Shown in pieces: positions 6,861-16,102 of a stretch of DNA of 64,000 nucleotides. The translations under genes were made by a program, and so were the position numbers. Positions within the stretch are counted from its first letter, which is position 1; each line of letters starts with the position of its first letter. Location of the stretch: positions 1-64,000 of the forward strand of contig NZ_VPFL01000011.1 in assembly GCF_008014345.1 (NCBI RefSeq), read 5' to 3'. Origin of the DNA: Pelomicrobium methylotrophicum (GTDB lineage Bacteria; Pseudomonadota; Gammaproteobacteria; Burkholderiales; UBA6910). The notes beneath the pieces are model-generated. The model was not told the origin of the DNA, searched no databases, and saw only the letters and a program-made list of their open reading frames with translations.

Positions 6861-9548
6861 GTGACAATCCCCACCGAGAAGCACTACCTGACGCGACTGT
6901 TCGCCCCGCGCTCAGTGGCCATCGTGGGCGCGAGCGAACGCCCCGGGGCAGCGGGCAATGTGATCATGAAGAATTTGCTCGCCGGGCGGTTCGACGGCGC
7001 AATCTACCCGGTCAACCCGAATCACGCCCGCCTGTTCGGGCATCGTTGCCACGCGTCGGTGGAGGAGATCGGACCCAGTGTCGATCTGGCCGTGATTGCC
7101 ACGCCGGCAGCGACGGTGCCCGAAATCATCGCCGCCTGCGGCCGCAAGGGCATTCGCGCCGCGCTCATCGTGAGCGGTGGATTCTCGCTTCCACAGGGAG
7201 CGCGCCTGCTGCAGGAAACCATGGCAGCGGCGCGCGCCGGCGGCGTGCGCATCCTTGGGCCCGCTTGTCTTGGCCTCATGCGACCGGCGGCCGGGGTCAA
7301 CCTCACCTACAGCCGTTTCCAGGCCCGGCCCGGCGCCATCGCCCTCGTCTCCCAGTCCGGAGCGCTGACCAATGCCATCCTCGACTGGGCCCATGGGGAG
7401 AAGGTGGGATTCTCCAGCGTCATCACTCTGGGCGACGGTGCGGACGTGGGTTTCGGCGAGATCCTCGACTATCTCGCCTGGGACGTGGCGACCGAGAGCA
7501 TCCTGCTCTACCTGGAGGGCGTCATGGCGCCGCGGCGGTTCGTGAGCGCGCTGCGGATGGCGGCCCGGGCCAAGCCCGTGATCGTGCTGAAGACCGGCCG
7601 CGATCCCGCCGCCTACAGGGCGGCTGTCGCTCACTCCGGAGCGCTGGTCGGGACCGACGACGTGTTCGACGCGGTGCTACGACGGGCAGGGGCGGTACGC
7701 GTGCGGACCTTCAGCCAGCTCTTCTCAGCCGCCAAGTGCCTGAGCGCCCGCTACCGGCCGTGCGGCAACCGGCTCGCCATCGTCACCAATGGCGGCGGCG
7801 CCGGCATCATCGCCGCCGACTGGGCGACCTCTGTCGGGATCGAAGTGCCCGGGCTCGCCCAAGCCACGCTGCAGTACCTGGAGAAGGCGCTGCCCCTCGG
7901 CTGGTCCCGCGGCAATCCCCTGGATCTCACGGGTGAAGCCGGCGAAGAACACTACCGCATCGCCGTGCGTGCCTGTCTCGAGGACAGCAGCGTGGACGGG
8001 CTGCTCGTCATCCTCACTCCCCAGGTCACCACACGCCCGGACCGGGTCGCCGAGGTGGTGATCGAGACCGCACGCGACTTCAGGAAACCCGTGGTGGGCT
8101 GCTGGATGGGGGGCGAGGAGGTCGAGGAGGGCCGGCGGCTCTTCTCCCACGCGCGGCTTCCCGTGTTCCGCACGCCCGAGCCCGCCGTGGAGGCTTTCTC
8201 CCACATCGCCACCCATCACCGCAACCAGCAGCTGCTGATCCAGGTGCCCGCCCCCACGTCCCAAGCCGGTCGTCCGGATACCGAGGGCGCACGCCTGGTG
8301 ATCGAAAACGCGTTGGCGGAAAACCGCAAGATGCTCTCGGAGATGGAATCGAAATCGCTCCTGGCTGCGTTCTGTATCCCGGTGACGCGGACCGTAGCGG
8401 CGCGCTCCGTCCAGGAGGCGATCGTGGTGGCGCAGCAAATGGGTTTCCCCCTGGTGATGAAGGTCAACTCGCCGGATGTGGTGCACAAAACGGACGTGGG
8501 TGGCGTCAAGCTCAACATCGCCACGGTGCGGCAGTTGCGGGCCGCGTTCAACGAGATCATGGCGAACGTGACGGCCCGTTTGCCCCAGGCCCGCATCGAT
8601 GGCGTCACGCTCCAGCCCATGATTCTTAAGCCCAACGGCCGCGAGCTGATGGTGGGCATTGCCACCGACCGCGTCTTCGGACCGGTCATCACCTTCGCCG
8701 CAGGGGGAATGGCAGCCGAACTCATGGGTGACCGGGCCGTGTGCCTGCCGCCGCTCAACACGGTGCTGGTCAAAGACCTGATCGAGCGCACACGGGTAGC
8801 ACAGATGCTTAAGCCATTCCGCAACCTGCCCGCGATCAACATGGAAGCCCTCACGGCAGTGCTCCTGCGGGTCTCCGAAATGGCGAGCGAGCTGCCTTGG
8901 CTCCGGGCGCTGGACATCAATCCGCTCATCGTGGACGAGAACGGTGCGATCGCTGTCGACGCACGGGCGGCGGTGGATTGCCTCGTCCCCGGTCCAGGCA
9001 CGCGTTATGCCCACATGGCCATCTGTCCCTACCCGGCCCATCTCGTCCAGCGGTGGAACTTGACCGACGGCACTGAGATCACCATTCGCCCCATCCGTCC
9101 CGAGGATGCGCGGCTTCTGCAGGAGTTCGTGCGCAACCTGTCGGAGGAGTCGCGCTATTTCCGCTTCATCAGCACCGTGCAGGAGCTTTCGCCCAGGACC
9201 GTGGCGCGTCTGACCCAGATCGACTACGACCGCGAGATGGCACTGATCGCCGTCGTCACCGAGGGCGACCGGGAGGTGGAACTGGGAGCCGCCCGTTATG
9301 TGACGAATCCTGACGGCGAAACCTGCGAGTTCGCTCTGGTGGTGGCCGATGCCTGGCAGGGGCGCGGCATCGGCACCAAGCTCATGCACTCGCTTATGGA
9401 AGTAGCGCGCACGAACGGGCTTAAGGCCATGATCGGCGACGTGCTGGCCAACAACATCAACATGCTCAAGCTCATGGAAAAGCTCGGGTTCACGATTGTG
9501 AACCACCCCGAGGATCCCTCCCTCAAACGCGTCCGGAAGCTCCTTTGA
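6861..9548 (+). CDS. ADP-forming acyl-CoA synthetase-like / GNAT acetyltransferase (Pat-like)
   Basis: An 895-residue multidomain protein. Residues about 5-130 form a CoA-binding Rossmann domain (GASERPGAAGN), 150-460 are succinyl-CoA ligase-like, about 490-705 an ATP-grasp domain (FPLVMKVNSPDVVHKTDVGG), and about 730-895 a GNAT acetyltransferase (WQGRGIGTKLMHSLME is the acetyl-CoA loop). This layout is that of the protein lysine acetyltransferase Pat/PatZ, which regulates acetyl-CoA synthetase and other enzymes. His258 sits in the AHSGALVG motif, the position of the phosphorylated His in ADP-forming acetyl-CoA synthetases. The start is GTG without a clear ribosome site. It is divergent from the HDAC-type gene and only 10 bp upstream of moxR. 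Confidence 0.87.
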   Translation: MTIPTEKHYLTRLFAPRSVAIVGASERPGAAGNVIMKNLLAGRFDGAIYPVNPNHARLFGHRCHASVEEIGPSVDLAVIATPAATVPEIIAACGRKGIRAALIVSGGFSLPQGARLLQETMAAARAGGVRILGPACLGLMRPAAGVNLTYSRFQARPGAIALVSQSGALTNAILDWAHGEKVGFSSVITLGDGADVGFGEILDYLAWDVATESILLYLEGVMAPRRFVSALRMAARAKPVIVLKTGRDPAAYRAAVAHSGALVGTDDVFDAVLRRAGAVRVRTFSQLFSAAKCLSARYRPCGNRLAIVTNGGGAGIIAADWATSVGIEVPGLAQATLQYLEKALPLGWSRGNPLDLTGEAGEEHYRIAVRACLEDSSVDGLLVILTPQVTTRPDRVAEVVIETARDFRKPVVGCWMGGEEVEEGRRLFSHARLPVFRTPEPAVEAFSHIATHHRNQQLLIQVPAPTSQAGRPDTEGARLVIENALAENRKMLSEMESKSLLAAFCIPVTRTVAARSVQEAIVVAQQMGFPLVMKVNSPDVVHKTDVGGVKLNIATVRQLRAAFNEIMANVTARLPQARIDGVTLQPMILKPNGRELMVGIATDRVFGPVITFAAGGMAAELMGDRAVCLPPLNTVLVKDLIERTRVAQMLKPFRNLPAINMEALTAVLLRVSEMASELPWLRALDINPLIVDENGAIAVDARAAVDCLVPGPGTRYAHMAICPYPAHLVQRWNLTDGTEITIRPIRPEDARLLQEFVRNLSEESRYFRFISTVQELSPRTVARLTQIDYDREMALIAVVTEGDREVELGAARYVTNPDGETCEFALVVADAWQGRGIGTKLMHSLMEVARTNGLKAMIGDVLANNINMLKLMEKLGFTIVNHPEDPSLKRVRKLL

Positions 9549-9558
9549 GGAAAAGGAG

Positions 9559-10476
9559 ATGAGCAACGCCATCGAGCGCGTCGTCCGCCAGGCGAGCACC
9601 GTCATCCTCGGCAAGGAAAAGCAGATCCGCATGGCGCTCGCCTGCCTGCTCGCCCGCGGCCACCTGCTCATCGAGGACTTACCAGGCGTGGGCAAGACCA
9701 CCCTGGCCCACGTGTTGGCCAAATCGCTCGGGCTCGAGTTCCGACGCATCCAGTTCACCGCCGACCTGCTGCCGGCGGACATCATCGGGGTGTCCATTTA
9801 CGAACGGGACTCGGGCAGCTTTAAGTTCCATCCTGGGCCCATCTTCAGCCAGCTCATCCTCGCCGACGAGGTCAACCGCGCCACGCCCAAGACCCAGAGC
9901 GCCTTGCTGGAAGCGATGGAGGAACACCAGGTGACCATCGAGGGCGAAACCCGGGCGCTGCCTTCCCCCTTTTTCGTCATCGCCACCCAGAATCCATCCT
10001 ATCAGGTGGGCACCTTCCCCCTCCCTGAGTCCCAGCTCGACCGGTTTCTGATGAGAATCCAACTCGGCTATCCAGACCCTCAGGCCGAGCGCGGGCTTCT
10101 GCGAGGCGTCGAGCGCCGGCAGCTGCTGGCCGCGATGGCACCGTGCATGGACGCTGAAGAGTTGCGCGCGCTGCAACGGGCTGCCCGCGACGTGTACGCC
10201 TCTGATGCGCTGGTGGACTATGTCCAGGCCATCATCAGCTTCACCCGCCGCTGCCCGGACTTTCAGAATGGGATGTCCCCCCGTGCCGGGCTCGCGCTGC
10301 TTGCCGCCGCCCGGGCCTGGGCGCTGATGGACGACCGCCGGGAGGTGCTGCCGGAGGACGTGCAGGCAGTGTTGCCCGGTGTCGTGGGGCACCGGCTGCG
10401 GCTCGCCTCCGACCGCTTGAGCACCGACGGCACTGACATCGGCGAGCGCATCGTCAGCGAAGTGGAGATCCCGTGA
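9559..10476 (+). CDS. MoxR-family AAA+ ATPase
   Basis: A 305-residue ATPase. Walker A is LPGVGKTTLA (residues 41-50); Walker B is LILADEVNRATPKTQ near 105; the sensor and arginine-finger region is ATQNPSYQVGTFPLPESQLDRF. The C-terminal lid domain follows. MoxR ATPases act as chaperones that mature partner proteins, typically encoded beside DUF58 and transglutaminase genes, exactly as here. AAGGAG lies just before the ATG. The substrate of this member is unknown. Confidence 0.92.
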   Translation: MSNAIERVVRQASTVILGKEKQIRMALACLLARGHLLIEDLPGVGKTTLAHVLAKSLGLEFRRIQFTADLLPADIIGVSIYERDSGSFKFHPGPIFSQLILADEVNRATPKTQSALLEAMEEHQVTIEGETRALPSPFFVIATQNPSYQVGTFPLPESQLDRFLMRIQLGYPDPQAERGLLRGVERRQLLAAMAPCMDAEELRALQRAARDVYASDALVDYVQAIISFTRRCPDFQNGMSPRAGLALLAAARAWALMDDRREVLPEDVQAVLPGVVGHRLRLASDRLSTDGTDIGERIVSEVEIP

Positions 10477-10506
10477 ATCGGGAAAGGTAAAGCGTAGACC
10501 ATCGTC

Positions 10507-13458
10507 ATGAAATTCCAGGTCTCGCGTCTCACGCTCCCTTTTCCGCGCCTTACGCCGTTTAAGCCCTGGAGCCGCAACCGCGGGCAGCTCATCCTCGCCC
10601 GGCCTCGCATCTTCATCCTGCCCACGCGCCAGGGACTTCTGTTTGCCGGCATGCTCCTGCTGATGCTCATCGGCTCCATCAATTATCACCTGAACCTGGG
10701 CTTCGCCCTCGTTTTCCTCCTGGGCGCCATGGGCATCGTCTCTATCCTGCACACGTACCGAACGCTCGCGGGCCTGCGCATCTCGGCCGGCAAGAGCGCA
10801 CCGACCTTCGCCGGCGGGATGGCCACCTTCAGGGTCAACCTGGACAATCCCGCCGCCACACCTCGCTTGAACGTGGCGATCTCGCATCCGGACAGCCCCA
10901 CCGTCTACTGCCATATCCCGCCAGGGCAGACGTATGTCGCCGCCGTACAGGTCCCGGCTTCGCAGCGAGGCTGGCTCCGGGCTCAGCGCTTGACCCTCCA
11001 CAGCCGCCACCCCCTCGGCCTGTTTCAGGCCTGGTCGTCCGTGGAGCTCGACATGCAGTGCCTGGTCTACCCCAGGCCCGACCGTTCCCAGGTACCGCTC
11101 CCCTTTGCCCCCCTTCTCCGCGGCGAAGGACGGGACGCAGGCCAGGGCAGCGACGATTTCGCCGGTCTGCGGGATTACCGCCCTGGCGACTCCCCCCGTC
11201 ACATCGCCTGGAAAGCCGCCGCCCAGGAACGGGGAACGTTCACCAAGCAATTCAGCGGCTGCGCCCCGGGGGAGGTGTGGCTGGATTGGGAAGCGCTTCC
11301 CGGTCTCGACACGGAAGCGCGGCTCTCACGCCTGACGCGCTGGGTGATCGAGTGCGACGCCCTCGGAATCCCCTACGGGCTGCGGCTCCCGGCGCTGGAG
11401 CGGGCCCCGGCGCTGGGACCCGACCACCGCCATGCCTGCCTCAAGGCACTCGCGTTGTTCTGCCTTGACGACACGACCGCGCCGCCAGCGGCACGCGCTT
11501 GCCCGTCCATGGAGCCCCGCCTCACGTTGCGCCAGATCCATGGGTTGCTCTTGGCGTTGGCCCTGGCGGTGGCCCCCCACGTGCCGCGCCTTCCCCTGTG
11601 GCTGTCCGCCTTCGTGGTGGGAGTGGGCCTGTGGCGCTGGTATCTCGCCCTCAGCGGTAGCCCGCTGCCGCCCCGTCCGTTGCTCTACGCCCTGACAGCC
11701 GTCGGAGCCGCCGGCACCGCCCTCCACTTCGGCACCCTGGTCGGCCGCTCAGGCGGCGTAGCGCTACTCATCGTGCTGGTAGCTTTGAAGCTGCTGGAGT
11801 CGCGCACCAAGAGGGACGCGGCGCTTCTCGTGTTCCTCGGCTATGCACTCGTGATCACCGAATTCCTCTACGACCAGTCGATCCCCGTAGCCGCTTACAG
11901 TGTGCTGCCGGTCGCCGCCCTCACGACCGCCTTAGTCGGTCTCGCCCATGCCTCGGATGCTCAGCGATTGCGCGCTCACCTTAAGATCGCGGTCGCCCTC
12001 CTCCTCCAGTCGCTTCCCATCGCGGTGACGCTGTTCGTGTTTTTCCCGCGCATCGCGAACCCGCTGTGGAGCGTACCGCAGGAGACGGCCACGGGCGTGA
12101 GTGGGCTGTCGGAAACCCTGTCTCCCGGCGATCTGAGTCGCTTGTCCCTGTCTGACGCTGTCGCCTTCCGGGTGGACTTCCGAGGCGAAGCCCCGCCGCC
12201 GAGCCGTATGTATTGGCGGGGACCGGTACTGTGGCACTTCGACGGCCGGACCTGGTCCACTCCCCTGTCATTGAAGCAGCGGCAAACCACGTTGGAGCCG
12301 CTCGATCAGGGCATTACCTACACGGTGACGCTGGAGCCGCACCACCAGCGCTGGCTGTTCGCGCTGGAGCTGCCCGTCACCCTGCCCGAAAAATCAATCC
12401 TTACCTGGGACCACCAGCTGCTCGCGACGACCCCCGTGCGCGCCCGCCTGCGCTACGAGGTGAAATCGCACCTTCGCTACCGCACCCACCGGGACGACTC
12501 CCCCTGGGAGATCGCCGCTGCCCTGCAGCTGCCACCGACGGGGAACCCGCGAGCCCGCGCCCTGGCTGAGCAGTGGCGGCAAGCGCTCGCCGATCCCCGG
12601 GCCGTCATCCAGCGGGCGCTCGAATATTTCCGGTCGGAAGGGTTTTTCTACACCCTGCAGCCGCCGCTTCTGAGCGAAGAGGCCATCGATGATTTCCTCT
12701 TCAATACCCGCCGCGGATTCTGCGAGCACTACGCCTCGAGCTTCGCGTTCCTGATGCGGGCAGCCGGCATCCCGGCGCGAGTGGTGACAGGCTACCAGGG
12801 CGGCGAGCTCAACCCCATAGGCAACTACTTGATCGTTCGTCAGGCCGATGCCCACGCATGGGTGGAAGTGTGGCTCGCCGATACGGGATGGAGGCGGGTC
12901 GACCCCACCGCCGCCGTGTCACCTGCTCGCATCGAGCGCGGCATCGCTTCGGCCGCACCGGCAGGAGAGCCGCTTCCGCTGCTCATGCGCGCCGGCGACG
13001 GCTGGCTGCGGCAGATGCGTCTGGCGTGGGACGCCGCAGCCAACGCCTGGAACCTGTGGGTGCTGGGCTATACCGAACAGCGCCAGCGGGATCTGCTCAG
13101 CCGCATCGGCTTCAACGCGCCGAGCTGGCAATCCATGGCCGTCGCCCTCGTCTCCAGCACGGCCGTACTGATCGGCGCGCTTGCCTTGGCCATGTGGTGG
13201 CGCAGGCCCGAGTGCCGGCCCGATCCAGTGCAGCGGCTCTATCGCCGCTTCTGCCAGCGGCTCGCCCGTCGAGGGCTTCCCCGCCGGCGCGAGGAAGGCC
13301 CGCACGACTACGCAGCGCGGGTGGCTGCCGCCCGGCCCGAGCTTGCGCCCCAAGTGGAGGCCATCTCCCGCCTCTATATCGCTTTGCGCTACGGAGATGA
13401 GCGCGATCCGCGGTCGCTGAAGAGGTTACGGGAGCTGGTGGCCCGCTTTCGGGCCTGA
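10507..13458 (+). CDS. DUF58 protein fused to TgpA-type membrane transglutaminase
   Basis: A 983-residue protein. Residues 1-330 form a DUF58 module with two N-terminal membrane helices (about 38-80) and the FAGLRDYRPGDSPRHIAWKA motif. From Met335 it continues in frame into a DUF3488/TgpA module: a block of membrane helices (about 340-520), a periplasmic transglutaminase core, another helix (about 880-905) and a DUF4129-like C-terminal tail. The likely catalytic triad is Cys739 (RRGFCEHYASS), His783 (ADAHAWVEVW) and Asp799 (RRVDPTA). Related organisms usually encode the two modules as adjacent genes. Met335 could be a relic start, though it has no ribosome site. The moxR gene 30 bp upstream is the expected partner. 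Confidence 0.88.
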   Translation: MKFQVSRLTLPFPRLTPFKPWSRNRGQLILARPRIFILPTRQGLLFAGMLLLMLIGSINYHLNLGFALVFLLGAMGIVSILHTYRTLAGLRISAGKSAPTFAGGMATFRVNLDNPAATPRLNVAISHPDSPTVYCHIPPGQTYVAAVQVPASQRGWLRAQRLTLHSRHPLGLFQAWSSVELDMQCLVYPRPDRSQVPLPFAPLLRGEGRDAGQGSDDFAGLRDYRPGDSPRHIAWKAAAQERGTFTKQFSGCAPGEVWLDWEALPGLDTEARLSRLTRWVIECDALGIPYGLRLPALERAPALGPDHRHACLKALALFCLDDTTAPPAARACPSMEPRLTLRQIHGLLLALALAVAPHVPRLPLWLSAFVVGVGLWRWYLALSGSPLPPRPLLYALTAVGAAGTALHFGTLVGRSGGVALLIVLVALKLLESRTKRDAALLVFLGYALVITEFLYDQSIPVAAYSVLPVAALTTALVGLAHASDAQRLRAHLKIAVALLLQSLPIAVTLFVFFPRIANPLWSVPQETATGVSGLSETLSPGDLSRLSLSDAVAFRVDFRGEAPPPSRMYWRGPVLWHFDGRTWSTPLSLKQRQTTLEPLDQGITYTVTLEPHHQRWLFALELPVTLPEKSILTWDHQLLATTPVRARLRYEVKSHLRYRTHRDDSPWEIAAALQLPPTGNPRARALAEQWRQALADPRAVIQRALEYFRSEGFFYTLQPPLLSEEAIDDFLFNTRRGFCEHYASSFAFLMRAAGIPARVVTGYQGGELNPIGNYLIVRQADAHAWVEVWLADTGWRRVDPTAAVSPARIERGIASAAPAGEPLPLLMRAGDGWLRQMRLAWDAAANAWNLWVLGYTEQRQRDLLSRIGFNAPSWQSMAVALVSSTAVLIGALALAMWWRRPECRPDPVQRLYRRFCQRLARRGLPRRREEGPHDYAARVAAARPELAPQVEAISRLYIALRYGDERDPRSLKRLRELVARFRA

Positions 13459-13516
13459 ATGCGCGAGCCTCCACAGCCGGTTCGCTGCACGCCGTGTCCT
13501 TGGTTGAAAACCCGCG

Positions 13517-14455
13517 CTAGAGCAACAGGTCTTTCGACATGCCGCGCCGCTGAAGCAGCCTGCGCAGGGACTGCAACGCCTCCACCTGGATCTGGCGCAC
13601 CCGCTCGCGGGTGAGACCCAAGCTCTCGGCCAGTTGCTCCAGCGTTGCCACCTCGTGGCCGTTCAGGCCGTAGCGCCGCTCGATCACCCAGCGGTGCTTC
13701 TCCGAGAGCTGCTGCAGCCACTCGCGAACGCAGCTCTCGAGTTGCGCCTGCTCGAGCTGCAGGTCGGGCGTCGGACGGTTCTCATCGGGAATGGACTCCC
13801 CAATGGAAAGCATGGGATCTATGTCGAGCGGTGCGTCGAGGGATGCGGTACGCTCGTTGAGCGAGAGCACGCGACGCACCTCCTCCACCGGTCGGTCCAG
13901 GAGGTGAGCCACGTCCTCGGCAGTCGGTTCCCGCTCGGAATGGGCCTCCAAATGGCGCATTGCCCGCAGCACAGTGTTCAATTCCTTGATCACGTGCACG
14001 GGGAGCCGGATCGTGCGCGACTGGTTCATAATGGCCCGCTCGATGTTCTGGCGGATCCACCAGGTGGCGTAGGTCGAAAACCGAAAACCGCGCTCCGGAT
14101 CGAACTTCTCCAGGGCGTGCATCAGCCCGAGATTTCCTTCCTCGATCAGGTCCATCAGCGCCACCCCGCGGTTGACGTAGTGCTTGGCGATGTTCACCAC
14201 CAACCGCAGGTTGTGCTCGATCATCTTCTGCCGCGCGGCGAAATCGCCCTGGCGCGTCAGGCGGGCAAGGCGCAGTTCCTCCTCGGGGGTGAGCAGCGCA
14301 TTGTGACCGATCTCGTTGAGGTAGAGCTTGGTGACGTCTGAAAGGAGATCGCCGGTGAGCGCCTCCGGCTCGAACGGCGTCTCCTCCGGAGCCGGCGGCG
14401 CCTCGAACACCGGCTCCATGGGCTCTTCGTCGTGGGGATAACTCTCGTTGCTCAT
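13517..14455 (-). CDS. rpoS: RNA polymerase sigma factor RpoS
   Basis: Stationary-phase and general stress sigma factor, 312 residues. It shows region 1.2/2 (KLYLNEIGHNALLTPEEE, then RLVVNIAKHYVNRG and LMDLIEEGNLGLMHALEKFD), the -10 recognition helix (FSTYATWWIRQNIERAI), region 3 and the region 4.2 helix-turn-helix (LEQLAESLGLTRERVRQIQ). Its start overlaps the nlpD stop by four bases (ATGA), so translation is coupled. In relatives a major rpoS promoter lies inside nlpD; I cannot locate it reliably here. It is convergent with the DUF58 fusion gene. Confidence 0.96.
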   Translation of the reverse strand: MSNESYPHDEEPMEPVFEAPPAPEETPFEPEALTGDLLSDVTKLYLNEIGHNALLTPEEELRLARLTRQGDFAARQKMIEHNLRLVVNIAKHYVNRGVALMDLIEEGNLGLMHALEKFDPERGFRFSTYATWWIRQNIERAIMNQSRTIRLPVHVIKELNTVLRAMRHLEAHSEREPTAEDVAHLLDRPVEEVRRVLSLNERTASLDAPLDIDPMLSIGESIPDENRPTPDLQLEQAQLESCVREWLQQLSEKHRWVIERRYGLNGHEVATLEQLAESLGLTRERVRQIQVEALQSLRRLLQRRGMSKDLLL

Positions 14456-15423
14456 GAAGCCCGGTCCGCCGGCAGATACTTGAGCGGATCCACCGGTTTT
14501 CCGTATCGCCGGATCTCGAAGTGCAGCTTCACTTGGTCGGCGTCCGTGTTGCCCATCTCTGCGATCTGCTGGCCCTTGGCGACGGTCTGCCCTTCCTTCA
14601 CCAGGATCTCGCGGTTGTGGGCGTAGGCCGACAGGTACGCGTTATTATGCTTGATGATGACGAGCTTTCCATAGCCCCGCAGCCCGCTGCCGGCGTAGAC
14701 CACCTTGCCGGGCGCGCTCGCGTAGACCGGCTGACCCATCCGACCGGAGATATCGATCCCCTTGCTCGCCTCGGTAAACCGGGAAATCACCTTGCCGCTC
14801 ACGGGCCAGGCCCAATCCACCTCGCTGTCGCCTTCCGCGTCCGGTGGAGCTTTCCCTTCGGGTTTTGCCTCGACCTTCGGTTCAGCCTTGGGCGACAGGG
14901 AAGTCTCCGGCTTCGCCAGGGCGAGGGCTGTTCCGTCCTTCACCTGAGCAATCGCCCGCTCCGAGTACGGGACTTTGTAGCCCTTGGGTTCGGTCTTGAG
15001 CGTGGCTGAATTACCCAGCGGCTTCACTTCAATGGCCGAAGGAACGATGAGCGGTGCGGTGACCGTGCCGCCCGTGCCGGCACGGGCCGCGGGCGGCTCG
15101 GGCGGGCGTTTGAGCTTGAGCTCGCGCCCCACCGGAAGCGCGCTGGGATCGGCGATGCCGTTTATCTGCGCGAGCTCCCGGTAGTCCATGCCGTGCTCAA
15201 GAGCAATGCTGTAGAGAGTATCGCCCCGCTTGACCACGTAGATGTCGTCGGAACGCGGGGCCGCGTGCAAGCGTGCAGGCTCGGTCTTCGCGCCGGATGC
15301 GACGGGCGGTGCCCGATCGACGACCGGCGCGCCGTGGCGCACGGAGGCACAGCCGGCCAGGGAAAGGACCCACACGACGGAGAAGAACAAGCGTCGGTGC
15401 CAGTGCATGGAGGCTATGCTCAT
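14452..15423 (-). CDS. nlpD: NlpD-type LysM/M23 lipoprotein
   Basis: Outer-membrane lipoprotein, 323 residues. A signal peptide ends in the lipobox LAGC. A LysM domain (about 60-104, YVVKRGDTLYSIALEHG) binds peptidoglycan, a proline- and lysine-rich linker follows, and a C-terminal LytM/M23 domain occupies about 205-320. The usual first zinc-ligand His of active M23 enzymes is replaced (SKGIDISG). This suggests a degenerate domain that activates amidases at the division site, as NlpD does with AmiC. It lies between pcm and rpoS in the conserved order. Confidence 0.93.
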   Translation of the reverse strand: MSIASMHWHRRLFFSVVWVLSLAGCASVRHGAPVVDRAPPVASGAKTEPARLHAAPRSDDIYVVKRGDTLYSIALEHGMDYRELAQINGIADPSALPVGRELKLKRPPEPPAARAGTGGTVTAPLIVPSAIEVKPLGNSATLKTEPKGYKVPYSERAIAQVKDGTALALAKPETSLSPKAEPKVEAKPEGKAPPDAEGDSEVDWAWPVSGKVISRFTEASKGIDISGRMGQPVYASAPGKVVYAGSGLRGYGKLVIIKHNNAYLSAYAHNREILVKEGQTVAKGQQIAEMGNTDADQVKLHFEIRRYGKPVDPLKYLPADRAS

Positions 15424-15442
15424 CGCCTCCGCGGGTGGGGCT

Positions 15443-16102
15443 TCAGCTCACCACCCCCGGAACAAGCGGAACGAACTTCACGGATTCGAGGACCGTTTCT
15501 CTGGCTCCACACTCAGTCCGCTCGATCAGGTACAGTACCTGCTCCTGGGCGCCGAGCGGCAGAACCATTCTACCACCGACTTCCAGCTGTTCTGTGAGCG
15601 CGCGCGGCACGTGAGGAATGGCGGCAGTGACGATGATGCCGTCGAACGGAGCGGCTTCGGGGATGCCCTGTTGGCCATCCCCGTGCTTGAGGCGTACGTT
15701 GTAGATGCGAAGATCGCGGAAGATCGTACGCGCCCGTTTGAGCAGCTCACCGATGCGTTCCACCGAATACACCTCCTTCGCCAGCCGGGCAAGGACTGCG
15801 GTCTGGTAGCCGCACCCCGTCCCCACTTCCAGCACTTTCTTCAGCGCCCGGCCATTGCGCAACACCTCGGTCATGCGGGCCACGGTGTACGGGCTGGAGA
15901 TGGTCTGGCCAAAGCCGAGCGGCAGCGGGATGTCTTCGTAGGCGCGGCTCGCCAGCGCTTCGTCAACGAACAGGTGCCGCGGGACGCTGCCCATCACAGC
16001 CAGCAGCTCCTCATCCCGAATACCCCGTTCCCTCAAACGTTCCACCATGCGGCTGCGGGTGCGCATGGAGGTCATGCCGATGCCGTCGAAACGGGAGGTC
16101 AT
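15443..16102 (-). CDS. pcm: Protein-L-isoaspartate O-methyltransferase
   Basis: Repairs isoaspartyl residues in aged proteins by S-adenosylmethionine-dependent methylation. The 219-residue protein has the SAM motif [16 protein letters not shown], the [18 protein letters not shown] substrate motif and the GGRMVLPLG block. I set the start at 16102, where ATG overlaps the surE stop (ATGA); an open frame of six further codons would run into surE. It belongs to the stress-survival cluster surE-pcm-nlpD-rpoS. Confidence 0.94.
   Translation of the reverse strand: MTSRFDGIGMTSMRTRSRMVERLRERGIRDEELLAVMGSVPRHLFVDEALASRAYEDIPLPLGFGQTISSPYTVARMTEVLRNGRALKKVLEVGTGCGYQTAVLARLAKEVYSVERIGELLKRARTIFRDLRIYNVRLKHGDGQQGIPEAAPFDGIIVTAAIPHVPRALTEQLEVGGRMVLPLGAQEQVLYLIERTECGARETVLESVKFVPLVPGVVS

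Noticed and set aside
7725-9797. A 690-codon minus-strand frame opposite the Pat-like gene
   Set aside because: Mirror frame with no domain resemblance and no initiation signals.
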